In this document: positions 26,730 to 35,690 of the stretch, in pieces
Position numbering within the stretch: the stretch's first letter is position 1
Layout: each line of letters starts with the position of its first letter
Origin: Flavihumibacter cheonanensis
Lineage (GTDB): Bacteria; Bacteroidota; Bacteroidia; Chitinophagales; Chitinophagaceae
Assembly (NCBI RefSeq): GCF_022352215.1
Contig: NZ_JAKRWF010000006.1
Location: 40,274-104,273 of the forward strand
Direction: 5' to 3'
Length of the DNA: 64,000 bases
Notes under the pieces: generated by a model
The model's database searches: none
Seen by the model: the letters and a program-made list of their open reading frames with translations, nothing else
What the model was told of the DNA's origin: nothing
Position numbers and translations under genes: made by a program

Positions 26730-27032
26730 ATGCAGCAAATCCTTTCCCATATCCCGGGTTTCCTTAAGAATAAATATATTCTTACAGTCCTTTTCTTTGC
26801 AGTTTGGATGGTGTTTTTTGACGACCGGGATATCATTACAACCCACTTCCGTTATAAAAAAGAATTGAGGAACCTGGAGAATAGCAAAGCCTATTATCAG
26901 GAACAGATTACTGAGACCAGGAAAGAACTGGAACAATTGAAAAATGATCCTCAAACCCTGGAACGTTATGCCCGCGAAAAATATCGCATGAAAAGGGCTG
27001 AAGAAGATCTCTATATTATTGAAGATCAATAA
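26730..27032 (+). CDS. FtsB/DivIC-family septum formation protein
   Basis: A 100-residue bitopic membrane protein: a short cytoplasmic N-terminus, one membrane segment (about 17-34) and a periplasmic coiled coil (about 45-75) followed by the conserved DPQTLERYAREKYRMKR motif. This is the layout of FtsB/DivIC, which join FtsL and FtsQ in the divisome. Placement right after eno is the same as for ftsB in many bacteria, including E. coli relatives. The start lies 4 bases behind the eno terminator. Confidence 0.88.
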   Translation: MQQILSHIPGFLKNKYILTVLFFAVWMVFFDDRDIITTHFRYKKELRNLENSKAYYQEQITETRKELEQLKNDPQTLERYAREKYRMKRAEEDLYIIEDQ

Positions 27033-27214
27033 TTAGCGATTATATTTTGGAAAATTGTAAGATTCCCCTTACTTACTGTAGAAAGGCTTCGAAAAAAAAG
27101 TAAAATTATTTTTAGGTTATCGCAATAATCTATTTATAACGATCGTTTTATAACCGGACGAAACCCCGGACTGGACCCCGGGTAATTTATTTACTGGACA
27201 AAAATGGTTTGCTT

Positions 27215-27445
27215 ATGTCAATCTTTACACAGGAAGATTTACTACTCTATTTGTACAAAGAAACTTCCGCTCAACAAAACGCTTTAATCGAAGCTGCCCT
27301 TCAACAGGATTATGAACTCCGTAAGAGTTTAGCTACCTTGCAGGAATCCATCCAATTACTTGATCAGCCTTCTGTAGCACCCCGTACCGAGGTGGTATTG
27401 AATGTTCTGAACTATGCGAGAGAAGCGGTGGAAACCGGCGCATGA
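27215..27445 (+). CDS. small conserved helical protein, function unknown
   Basis: A 76-residue acidic helical protein that I do not recognise. The first 25 residues (FTQEDLLLYLYKETS) and the following helix resemble the N-terminal part of Bacteroidota anti-sigma proteins, without a membrane segment or zinc ligands. A TTG two codons upstream is a less likely start. It overlaps nth by the sequence ATGA, so its translation is probably coupled to endonuclease III. The 180 bases upstream contain no clear promoter. Confidence 0.65.
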   Translation: MSIFTQEDLLLYLYKETSAQQNALIEAALQQDYELRKSLATLQESIQLLDQPSVAPRTEVVLNVLNYAREAVETGA

Positions 27446-28113
27446 CGATTAAAGAAAGGTATTCTAAAGTAATAGCGTTTTTCCAACAACAGGCCCCCAA
27501 TGCCGAAACGGAATTATTGTATGATAACCCGTTTCAGTTATTGGTGGCCGTTGTCTTATCAGCCCAATGTACGGACAAGCGGGTCAATCTCACCACTCCC
27601 GCCCTATTTGAGCGCTTTCCAGATGCAGCAGCACTTTCCAACGCCTCGGTGGAGGAGATTTTCACTCTTATAAGAAGCATTTCCTACCCAAATAACAAAG
27701 CCAAACATCTGGTCGGACTGGGGAAAATGTTGATGGAGCAATTTGATGGTGAGGTTCCCATGACCGTCGAAGAGTTGATTAAGCTTCCAGGGGTGGGCAG
27801 GAAAACAGCCAATGTTATAACCTCTGTTGTGGATGCTCAGCCGAATATGGCAGTCGATACTCATGTTTTCAGAGTTTCTGCGAGATTAGGGTTAACAAAA
27901 AATGCCAGAACCCCGCTGGCAGCAGAAAAACAATTGATCCGGCATCTTCCCAAAGAGCTTGTGCATATTGCGCACCATTGGTTAATTCTTCATGGTAGGT
28001 ATGTTTGCACCGCAAGATCCCCTCAATGTTCAGGTTGTGGCCTAAGGGATATTTGTGTTTTTTACAAGCGTGTTCAAGCAAAACAACCAACCAAAACTAC
28101 TCATGGTAAATAG
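27442..28113 (+). CDS. nth: endonuclease III
   Basis: Base-excision repair DNA glycosylase/AP lyase for oxidised pyrimidines, 223 residues. The helix-hairpin-helix motif LPGVGRKTANV carries the catalytic K121, and D139 lies in AVDTHVFR. The C-terminal iron-sulfur loop is complete: four Cys with spacing 6, 2 and 5 (CTARSPQC, CGLRDIC). The ATG overlaps the stop of the small preceding gene by four bases. Confidence 0.96.
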   Translation: MTIKERYSKVIAFFQQQAPNAETELLYDNPFQLLVAVVLSAQCTDKRVNLTTPALFERFPDAAALSNASVEEIFTLIRSISYPNNKAKHLVGLGKMLMEQFDGEVPMTVEELIKLPGVGRKTANVITSVVDAQPNMAVDTHVFRVSARLGLTKNARTPLAAEKQLIRHLPKELVHIAHHWLILHGRYVCTARSPQCSGCGLRDICVFYKRVQAKQPTKTTHGK

Positions 28114-28152
28114 GTAGTTTAAGGGCTTATCTGTATAAAAAACTACTGTTTA

Positions 28153-28182
28153 TTCGTCGAAAAATGTTGTCCGTTCGTCGAA
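28153..28182 (+). promoter_or_regulatory. paired TTCGTCGAA direct repeats upstream of the L,D-transpeptidase gene
   Basis: Two exact copies of TTCGTCGAA (28153-28161 and 28174-28182) are separated by 12 bases, so they repeat every 21 bp, two helical turns. Nine-base direct repeats with a 12-13 base gap are the usual layout for LytTR-type regulators. A TACCTTG box (28261-28267) lies 78 bases downstream and could be the minus-7 element. The rest of the 229-base gap shows nothing else clear. Confidence 0.45.
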
Positions 28183-28342
28183 GGGATAAAATGCAATGTT
28201 CTGAAAATCAAACAAATAAACCTACTCGTAAGTTTACTATAGGGTAAATTCAGCAGATTTTACCTTGCGGCTCAGCATAAAAGCTGCTACTTTTCGTTTT
28301 AGTTATAATCCGCATTCTGTTAAAAACGAAAATGTACCCCTT

Positions 28343-29641
28343 ATGAACACTAAGCTCTACGTAGCTGGAATTAGCGGCTGTTTGCTATTGCTGATTGCAA
28401 TATACCAGCCGTTCGTTCGATTCACTTCTAAATCCGTTGCACAATCCACTGAAGATTTATCCGCTGGTCGATCTGTTCTGAATTATGAGCAGGCTGCCAT
28501 ACCAGGGCTTGAGGTTAAAACCCCGGCTAAAGTTGCGATAGTAAACAAGGCTGAAGTCGCGGAGATTCGCAAAAATCCTAAAAAAGTTAAAGCTGTTCTG
28601 GCTAAAACCCAGCCAAAAGCCAAAACAATCAGTGAGATTGAACCAGTAATTAAAAAATCTGAAGAAATAGTTGCCAGTTTGCTTAAAAAAGAAACGGAAG
28701 AGGATAATCTGCATCCATATGTTGCATCCAGCAAAACTGCAAGTCGTAGAGTAAAAAATAAAACACCAAAACCTGAAGTAGAGATGCCTGATGAGGTATT
28801 GGTGAATGCAAGTCCGAAGCGCCCGGGAAGAACAGTTATCAATTACGAAAATGAAGAAACCGTTGTAAATACTTCGTATAAAACAGAAGCGGAAAATACT
28901 GTTAATACAAGTAAGGATCGATTCCCACATGGAAATGAGGCAACGGATGAAGTTCGGGTTGAAAGTGGAGCAGATGCAGCTGTTGCGGTGGCTAAGGTTG
29001 AAAAGAAAGAAAAAACCTACAGTTTCCGTGGCAAAACAGAGGTTAAGTCCAGTTTGTATAAATACATTCCTCCTTTCTGGGATGGTTTTTCTCCTGAAAT
29101 CGGAAATGAATCGGCGGATCGCACAGAAGTTATCCAAAAAGCTAAAAAGCTGGCGGCAATGGCGAATAAAGGGGGTTACAACAATGAATATGCATTCCTG
29201 CTGGATATGAGCGTAAAATCCAACAAGTATCGTTTTTTCATTGTGAACCTGAAAACAATGAGGATTGAAAAGAGTGCGCTGGTTGCACAGGGAAGAGGTA
29301 AACTAAACCTGAATCTGGATAAGGAATATTCCAATACTCCGGGCAGTAACTGCAGTTCACTGGGTGTTTATAAAGTTGGTAAGTCTTACCAGGGTGATTT
29401 CGGCCTTTCCTACCGTTTACATGGATTGGAAACATCCAATAACAATGCACTGAAACGTTATATTGTACTTCATGCTATGGGAACAGTTCCGGATATTGAA
29501 ACCAATTTCCCGATCTGGCAAAGTGAAGGCTGTCCTTCGGTTGCGCCAAAAATCATGGAAAAGCTGAGCAATATGATAGATAACAGCAAGAAACCCATCC
29601 TGATGTGGATGTATGACGACACCTACATCCCCATGATGTAG
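28343..29641 (+). CDS. murein L,D-transpeptidase catalytic domain family protein (YkuD_2-like)
   Basis: A 432-residue exported protein. The start at 28343 gives an N-terminal membrane anchor (residues 5-22); a start at 28265 would precede the putative promoter box. Residues 30-230 are a low-complexity Lys/Glu/Val-rich spacer probably crossing the periplasm. The C-terminal catalytic domain contains H360, H377 (LHAMG) and the nucleophile C397 in SEGCPSV, as in the family formerly called DUF4056/YkuD_2-type L,D-transpeptidases. It should make or remodel 3-3 peptidoglycan cross-links or attach proteins to peptidoglycan. Confidence 0.8.
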   Translation: MNTKLYVAGISGCLLLLIAIYQPFVRFTSKSVAQSTEDLSAGRSVLNYEQAAIPGLEVKTPAKVAIVNKAEVAEIRKNPKKVKAVLAKTQPKAKTISEIEPVIKKSEEIVASLLKKETEEDNLHPYVASSKTASRRVKNKTPKPEVEMPDEVLVNASPKRPGRTVINYENEETVVNTSYKTEAENTVNTSKDRFPHGNEATDEVRVESGADAAVAVAKVEKKEKTYSFRGKTEVKSSLYKYIPPFWDGFSPEIGNESADRTEVIQKAKKLAAMANKGGYNNEYAFLLDMSVKSNKYRFFIVNLKTMRIEKSALVAQGRGKLNLNLDKEYSNTPGSNCSSLGVYKVGKSYQGDFGLSYRLHGLETSNNNALKRYIVLHAMGTVPDIETNFPIWQSEGCPSVAPKIMEKLSNMIDNSKKPILMWMYDDTYIPMM

Positions 29642-29648
29642 AATTGGT

Positions 29649-29656
29649 TAATTTTG
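29649..29656 (+). promoter_or_regulatory. minus-7 box before the GAF protein gene
   Basis: TAATTTTG matches TAnnTTTG exactly. It lies 32 bases before the ATG at 29689 and inside the longer open frame that begins with TTG at 29644, so it argues for the ATG start. Confidence 0.4.
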
Positions 29657-29688
29657 TAGTCGTTTGCATTAAGGCAACGGTCAACAAA

Positions 29689-32070
29689 ATGGAACCGAAT
29701 CATTACGGGGAACTGGAAATTCAATCCCGATTATCCTTCGCCCCACTGGTAGATGCCTGGGCTAAAACAGCTGCAGAAGGCAGACCTGGAACGCGCAAGC
29801 TCTACCAAACATTACTGGATCGAATTAAACGGCATCCTGAACTGCTGGAGCCGATTGAAGATATCTCCATTTTAAAGGAACACGAGGAATGGGTAGACAT
29901 GTTAATGGCTACCCTTTTCCCTGTTTCCTACTCTGACCAGGAAGATCTTTATGGAGTAGGGCTCCCATTTGGCAGGGAAATGATTTATTGCAGTAAACGT
30001 TTTCGGGAGTTATTCCTGGATGCATCCGGTCAGTTGAACCGCATTCCTGAAGCTGTAGCTACCCAGCACCTTCAGGAAGAAAAATGCGCATCTGCTTATA
30101 AATTGATCCTTTCTCAGTTATACGGCCAGAATATTGACGGAAATGTAACCAGTATTGTGAAATTGCCCAATCCTGAAACGGGACTGGATATTTATTATGA
30201 ACTTGATCTGGATACAACCTTTATTAAAGTACATGCACAGGGTGAACTCCCGGATGTTTCCGGTTTACCGCAATGTTGTAATGTAACAGATGTGTTACAG
30301 CAGGATGAGCTGCGAAAACTCTTTCCACTTGAAAAATTCCGGTTTGAAGGAATTACCGTTGTACGTATCAAGGATGTAACGCATCGGGAGGTTATAAACT
30401 CCATCAAAAATATCTTACTGGAACAGCATGGTTTTGGAGAAAACCAGGTATTCCATCAAATAGAGCGGCAGGTTCAGGCATTGATGGGCATTCCTGATCT
30501 GAAAATGGGGGTCACTCCGTTTTTTAGGGTCAATGAACATCAGATTGTAGCTGAACAATTCACACATCACAGTTTTCTGCTTAAAACTGATAATAGTCAA
30601 AAAGGAACTGATCACCTCTGTAAGATCTTTCAGGAATTATTTAAAGAAACCGATCAGCCCTTACTGATCTCATCAATAACGGATGAGTGGTTGGAGCGCT
30701 ATCCGATGCTAATAAATCTTACTTCCATCGGTTATTACAGTGCAGCTTTTTTCCCATTAAAAAGTGTTGGAAAATTAATTGGTATTCTATCGGTGGTGCA
30801 TAAAGAAGCTCATGCAATTAAACACCAGCACCTGAATGAGGCTGTGGAAGCCATTCCGCTTTTTGTATTGGCTATGGAACAGGCTGCGGAAACGCTGGAT
30901 AATGAAGTTGACAAAGTTATCAAACAGCATTTCACAGCAGTACAAAGCTCAGTAGAATGGAAATTCACGGAAGCGGCACTTCAGTTTATCGCAACTAAGA
31001 CAAAAGGAGGAAAAGCGAAGATTGAACCAATTGTATTTGACCAGGTGTTTCCATTGTATGGGGCTATTGATATTCGCAATTCTTCCATTGAGCGTAACCA
31101 TGCCATTCAACAGGATTTGCTGGAGCAGCTAAAGTACGCGGGAGAAGTAGTGCAGAAAGCGAAGGAAAAAACAAATATGCCCTTGCTTCAGGAAGTGGCC
31201 TATCGAATTGAGAAATACAGTTACAATGTCTCCAATATCCTGTTTTCCGGTGATGAGGTTATCATAGATCACTTTCTTCGGAATGAAGTGGTGGAACTAT
31301 TTGAACATCTCCGTGTTTTGCTTCCCGAACTAGGAACGTTCATAGATGGATATTTTGAACAGATAGATCCTTCGATTCGTTTAAAAGTTACTCACAGACA
31401 CGAGTTTGAAGAAAGCATAACATTTATCAATCAGGAACTTGCCCGCTTTATCGATGCAGAACAGGATGCTGCCCAAAAAATTTATCCGCATTATTTTGAA
31501 CGGTTTGTGACCGACGGGGTAGATTTTAATATGTATATCGGACAGTCCATTACTCCGGACAAACCTTTTGATACTTTTTATCTGAAGAATCTGAAGATGT
31601 GGCAATTGACGACGCTTACCAAAGCTGCCAGGCTGGCTAACCAGTTGCAGACAAGGATGGCCAATCCCTTAAAAACAACACAACTGATACTTGCTCACAG
31701 TGTTCCGATTTCTATCAGTTTCAGAACCGCCGAGCGAAAATTTGATGTGGATGGCGCTTATAATATTCGCTATGAAATTATCAAGAAACGAATTGATAAA
31801 GTTCATGTAAAGGGTAGTAATGAAAGGCTAACCCAACCCGGCAAACTGGCAATTGTTTTCTCTCAGTCGCGGGAAGCTTCAGAATACCTGGATTACATTG
31901 AGTTCCTTCAAAATCAACGCATGTTGCTGCATGATCTGGAACAGCTGGAATTGGAAGAATTGCAGGGAGTGGTAGGACTAAAAGCACTACGGGTAAGTAT
32001 CAATATGGAGCCGGATGAATCTGAAAACACCGTGAACAAGCCCGAAATTATTAAGATCGTTCAGAATTGA
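29689..32070 (+). CDS. large GAF-domain-like protein, function unknown
   Basis: A cytoplasmic protein of 793 residues with no signal peptide or membrane segment. A GAF-like region can be made out at about residues 265-400 (FFRVNEHQI, YYSAAFFPLKSVGKLIGILSVVHKE), followed by long helical stretches that could be coiled coil. The N-terminal third has a conserved feel (LPFGREMIYCSKRFRELF) but no family I can name. No kinase, cyclase or phosphodiesterase motif was found. The 3' end overlaps the convergent phosphoesterase gene by 10 bases. Confidence 0.7.
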   Translation: MEPNHYGELEIQSRLSFAPLVDAWAKTAAEGRPGTRKLYQTLLDRIKRHPELLEPIEDISILKEHEEWVDMLMATLFPVSYSDQEDLYGVGLPFGREMIYCSKRFRELFLDASGQLNRIPEAVATQHLQEEKCASAYKLILSQLYGQNIDGNVTSIVKLPNPETGLDIYYELDLDTTFIKVHAQGELPDVSGLPQCCNVTDVLQQDELRKLFPLEKFRFEGITVVRIKDVTHREVINSIKNILLEQHGFGENQVFHQIERQVQALMGIPDLKMGVTPFFRVNEHQIVAEQFTHHSFLLKTDNSQKGTDHLCKIFQELFKETDQPLLISSITDEWLERYPMLINLTSIGYYSAAFFPLKSVGKLIGILSVVHKEAHAIKHQHLNEAVEAIPLFVLAMEQAAETLDNEVDKVIKQHFTAVQSSVEWKFTEAALQFIATKTKGGKAKIEPIVFDQVFPLYGAIDIRNSSIERNHAIQQDLLEQLKYAGEVVQKAKEKTNMPLLQEVAYRIEKYSYNVSNILFSGDEVIIDHFLRNEVVELFEHLRVLLPELGTFIDGYFEQIDPSIRLKVTHRHEFEESITFINQELARFIDAEQDAAQKIYPHYFERFVTDGVDFNMYIGQSITPDKPFDTFYLKNLKMWQLTTLTKAARLANQLQTRMANPLKTTQLILAHSVPISISFRTAERKFDVDGAYNIRYEIIKKRIDKVHVKGSNERLTQPGKLAIVFSQSREASEYLDYIEFLQNQRMLLHDLEQLELEELQGVVGLKALRVSINMEPDESENTVNKPEIIKIVQN

Positions 32071-35000
32071 AATCCCAGGCTGACAAAGGGAAGTCCGCCT
32101 TCTTCTGACTGACCATAACAGGCTACCATAACAAACCGGTTGGCTGGTGCCAGCCAGATGCCGCCACCATATCCCAGGTGCCAGCGCCTGGAACTTTCGT
32201 TCTTTAACCAAACCCGGCCAACATCCTGAAAGAATAACAGTCCGAGGGTGCCCGGCAAAATATATCCTCTGAGTTCCGTCAGCCTGATCCGAAGGTCCAG
32301 GTTATTGTAGAATCGTTTGTCTCCAGCGAATCTGAAATTACGGTACCCCCTTAGACTTTCATTCCCACCCAGGTATTGGGCCTGGAAAAATTCGTAACTC
32401 CCATAGTTGGCACCACCACCAATTCTTCCAGCTAACACTACCTGGTTTGGAGCCATCAGGTTAATAAAATAGGAGAAGGTGGATTCCCATTGCGTAAATG
32501 AATTGGAGACGCTGCTAACCCCGTTTATCCATCTCGCTGTATTCATCCAATGTACACCCCTGGTGGGAACAGTTTGATTATTTCGTGTATCCAATACCGT
32601 TTGAGCCTGCAAGCCCAGATAGGTTTTTTTCTGCTTTAGTCGCTCCTGATCCAGGCCGCTCTCCGGTTTTGTAATAAAGCGATCCTGATTGTCATCGTAA
32701 TCAATCCAGTAATGTTGAAATACAGGGCCTGCATTCAACTGTAGAGAAGGTACCGGATGATACTTTGCAAGTGCAGCCAATTCGAAAAGGTTAAAGCGGG
32801 ATCGGTAATATGTGATATTGATCTGGTCGTTTTTTACAAATTTTGTCTGATTTCCAAATCCAAAGAAGTTTCGGGTATTATTAGGGGCTTTCAGGTTGGC
32901 AAAAAATCGAAAGGCGGGAGCGTCAAATAAATATCGAAACTGGTAAGCACCTGTTGCAACTGCATAATAAGCATTGAATTGATGCTGGTAGGCAAAAGGT
33001 TCTTTTCGGAACCGGTGATGTGTGGATCGTACTCCTGCTCCCAGAAAAACACCATCATCCCTGTTGTAAGTTGCGAGCAGCAGAGGCGTTGTAATATTGT
33101 AACGAAAACTTTTCCGGTCGTAGTTGTGTACGGATGGTAAGTTGGAAAATTTTTTTCTCAGCTTGCCTGTGCCGCTTAATTGATTGGCTTCCTGTTCTAT
33201 GTCGTACCATTTTATACCTGATGGCCGGTTGCCGGATTGACCAAGTACCAGGCTATCATTTCCTTCACCGCTTATGATGCGGATGGTAAAGTCTTTTGGC
33301 ATTTCACCCCTGATACGAAATACATCGCTCCCTTTTAATCCATATAGTCTGAGTTCCCTGGTTACATAAGGGTCAATCAGTTGCTCAGAAAGTTTATCAG
33401 TCGGTTTCCCTTCTTTGTTAATATCAAAAATGGTCAACTTCAATTCACCCTTATTTTCCCATTCCAGTTCAAACCAGTCTTTTTTGTTCGATCCTGCAAT
33501 ATCAATTGTCCTGTGTAAAAAAGACTGGTATTCCAATACTTCGTCAATAAAAAATTGTTTTCTCCTTTTTAGAATAGAAGCAATAGTACCTGCCTGCAGG
33601 GGTTGAAGTTCTGTAGGTTGAGCCGCAAGGGCACTATCAATTACAACATCCGAAATTTCCTGAACCAATTGATTACTCAACTTCTCCCAATCCGATCTGC
33701 TGGTTCGGTTTAAAAAACTTCGGTCAAAATAACGGGCATTGTAATTAAAGCGATTGATATTCTCTGCCTGTACATTGAACCCCTGAAATTTTGGTAGTAG
33801 CCAGGATCTGCTAATAAGCCAGGGGATCCAGCCACGGTTGGTGAAGAAAGCCTGATCTCGGTCGCGTGGAATGGGAAAATAAATTCGACCTTCTTTTGTG
33901 TTTTGACTGCCCCAGCGCCATTGGTCATCATGGCGGTCAAAATCCATGATGAACATATCTAACAGGCGTGCTTTTAATACAGCCGCCTGATCAACTATAT
34001 TATCATTGTCTTTACTGAGGGCTTCCAGTACTTTGTCTGTGCTATAGGTCTTGGTCAGCCCATCCGGTTCACGTGGTTCGAAAAGATAGAGTTTGTTGCC
34101 AAAATCAGCACGATAGTGACCCAGGGCAGGATCAGTTGGCAGAAAAACCAGCCTGGGTTTAGTATGAGGAATTCCGGTGGCTTTTGCTAAAGCGGGAACT
34201 GATAAGGCTGCATATGGATAAGAGGCTGAAATGCCATCAACAATCGCATCCTTTACAAAGGTTTGTCGCAGTTCTTCGGGAAGGGTTTTGTCAGGATATT
34301 TTTCAATACTTCTCAAGACATATTCCCTGCCAGTGCTGTCTTCCAGCCGGAGAGACCGGCTTTGCATACCACCACCCCGTTTCGTAGGATGTAATCCGCC
34401 GTTAAAATCTTTTATTGAGAAAACGGTCACTTTTACAGGTGTTGTCCATTCCTTCCGGTAATTGGATCCGAAAATTCGCTGCCTGAACCTGCTGGCCTTA
34501 AAGTAAGGAGCAGCCGCCAGCGAGATGCTGTCCGGTAAGTCTGAATTGGATAAACTGGCAGAATCTCGCGTTTTCGGTGCAGGAAGCAAAATTTCTTGCC
34601 GGTACACTTCCTGGTGGTTTATATCACCAGCTTCCATGAATACCAATTGCATTTTTCCATCTGTAAACCATTGCAGTTTTGCATAACCGGTAGTTGAAAA
34701 ACTAATATGATCTACAGTGTTTTTTTTGTGCCGGGTTGACTTGGATCCGGCACCACTTACGATATAATGCTGGTTATTGAGCCGGATATGTTGCAACCCA
34801 TGTTCATGACCGGCCAAACGGAGTACGCGTCCATGATAGGTTAACAGGGAGTCTATTCTGGACGACATGTTTTTGTATGCGGGATGATTGTTGTCCTGGA
34901 TATTTCCAAAACCACCTCTCACGATGGGGTAGATGGAACCAATGAGGGGAAGGGGTATATAAAGTTTGGGATTGATCTCCGTCAGTGGGAAAAGATGTTG

Positions 35001-35690
35001 CCTGAACTGGTAATAACCTCCATGAATACCCGAAGAAACGAAAGGATGGTGACTCAGAAACAGAATGGTCTTTTCTCTGTTCCGGTACAGAATTTCCTGC
35101 AGGCGAAACAGTACTTCATCTTCGGTTTTGCAATCGCAGTCGTTGCTAATACCAGGTTTTTCTGTTTGATGCAGCCACCACTGACTATCCATAATGATAA
35201 CTGTTAATTGATCATTCAGGTTTCGTTCTTCGGGGCCGGGACAGCCATTGGCAGGCAAGAAAAACAAGTTGGGAAGGTTGAGGTTTTGAATGTATTCCCC
35301 CTGGTTTTTTACCTGTTGCCAACCGTTACTGCGGCCCTTTGCCCAATCATGGTTGCCGGGAATAAAATAGATCTGATCTGCGAGTAGCTGTCCTGCTTTC
35401 CATTGAGTATCCAGAATAGCTTTGTACTTGGAGTAATTCCTGCTCTGTTCATCCGGTAAACCGGCAGGGTAGATATTATCTCCCAGGAAAAACAAGGCGT
35501 TAGCTTTCCTGTTTTTAGAATGCTGGCTTTGCAGCAGTTTGTTTAAAAGAGGGTGTTGATTATTTTTAAATTCACCAGCGTCTCCGATAAAGATTATTTC
35601 CTGCACTATTGAATCTGTTTGTGCCGATACCAGCATTGAAGCCAATACAAGGAAGAATACGAACAGCAATTTATTTGCTATAGGGTTCAT
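32061..35690 (-). CDS. outer-membrane fusion: metallophosphoesterase, kinase-like domain and Omp85-type barrel
   Basis: A 1209-residue protein with a signal peptide (ending VSAQ). Residues 30-390 are a calcineurin-like phosphoesterase with GDAGE, LGDNIYP, GNHDW, SHHP and GHEHG metal motifs. Residues about 430-700 look like an atypical kinase fold: a GREYVLRSIEK strand (Y457, R460 in the place of the usual Lys), DRH (585-587) and RDRDQAF (D610, D612). From about 860 to the end is a BamA/TamA-type barrel (YLGGNESLRGYRNFRF, FQDVGRVW, C-terminal Phe). The enzyme parts would sit on one face of the outer membrane. The downstream partner in transcription order is none; the upstream propeller gene overlaps by ATGA. 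Confidence 0.85.
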   Translation of the reverse strand: MNPIANKLLFVFFLVLASMLVSAQTDSIVQEIIFIGDAGEFKNNQHPLLNKLLQSQHSKNRKANALFFLGDNIYPAGLPDEQSRNYSKYKAILDTQWKAGQLLADQIYFIPGNHDWAKGRSNGWQQVKNQGEYIQNLNLPNLFFLPANGCPGPEERNLNDQLTVIIMDSQWWLHQTEKPGISNDCDCKTEDEVLFRLQEILYRNREKTILFLSHHPFVSSGIHGGYYQFRQHLFPLTEINPKLYIPLPLIGSIYPIVRGGFGNIQDNNHPAYKNMSSRIDSLLTYHGRVLRLAGHEHGLQHIRLNNQHYIVSGAGSKSTRHKKNTVDHISFSTTGYAKLQWFTDGKMQLVFMEAGDINHQEVYRQEILLPAPKTRDSASLSNSDLPDSISLAAAPYFKASRFRQRIFGSNYRKEWTTPVKVTVFSIKDFNGGLHPTKRGGGMQSRSLRLEDSTGREYVLRSIEKYPDKTLPEELRQTFVKDAIVDGISASYPYAALSVPALAKATGIPHTKPRLVFLPTDPALGHYRADFGNKLYLFEPREPDGLTKTYSTDKVLEALSKDNDNIVDQAAVLKARLLDMFIMDFDRHDDQWRWGSQNTKEGRIYFPIPRDRDQAFFTNRGWIPWLISRSWLLPKFQGFNVQAENINRFNYNARYFDRSFLNRTSRSDWEKLSNQLVQEISDVVIDSALAAQPTELQPLQAGTIASILKRRKQFFIDEVLEYQSFLHRTIDIAGSNKKDWFELEWENKGELKLTIFDINKEGKPTDKLSEQLIDPYVTRELRLYGLKGSDVFRIRGEMPKDFTIRIISGEGNDSLVLGQSGNRPSGIKWYDIEQEANQLSGTGKLRKKFSNLPSVHNYDRKSFRYNITTPLLLATYNRDDGVFLGAGVRSTHHRFRKEPFAYQHQFNAYYAVATGAYQFRYLFDAPAFRFFANLKAPNNTRNFFGFGNQTKFVKNDQINITYYRSRFNLFELAALAKYHPVPSLQLNAGPVFQHYWIDYDDNQDRFITKPESGLDQERLKQKKTYLGLQAQTVLDTRNNQTVPTRGVHWMNTARWINGVSSVSNSFTQWESTFSYFINLMAPNQVVLAGRIGGGANYGSYEFFQAQYLGGNESLRGYRNFRFAGDKRFYNNLDLRIRLTELRGYILPGTLGLLFFQDVGRVWLKNESSRRWHLGYGGGIWLAPANRFVMVACYGQSEEGGLPFVSLGFQF

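Noticed and set aside
27033..27214. Riboswitch or small RNA in the gap before the small gene and nth
   Set aside because: The gap has a few GC-rich inverted bits (CCCCGG/CCGGGG-like) but no consistent stem set, terminator or known aptamer core.
28457..29137. Long minus-strand open frame opposite the L,D-transpeptidase gene
   Set aside because: Its Phe/Ile/Cys-rich translation is the complement of the Lys/Glu-rich spacer of the real gene and resembles no protein.
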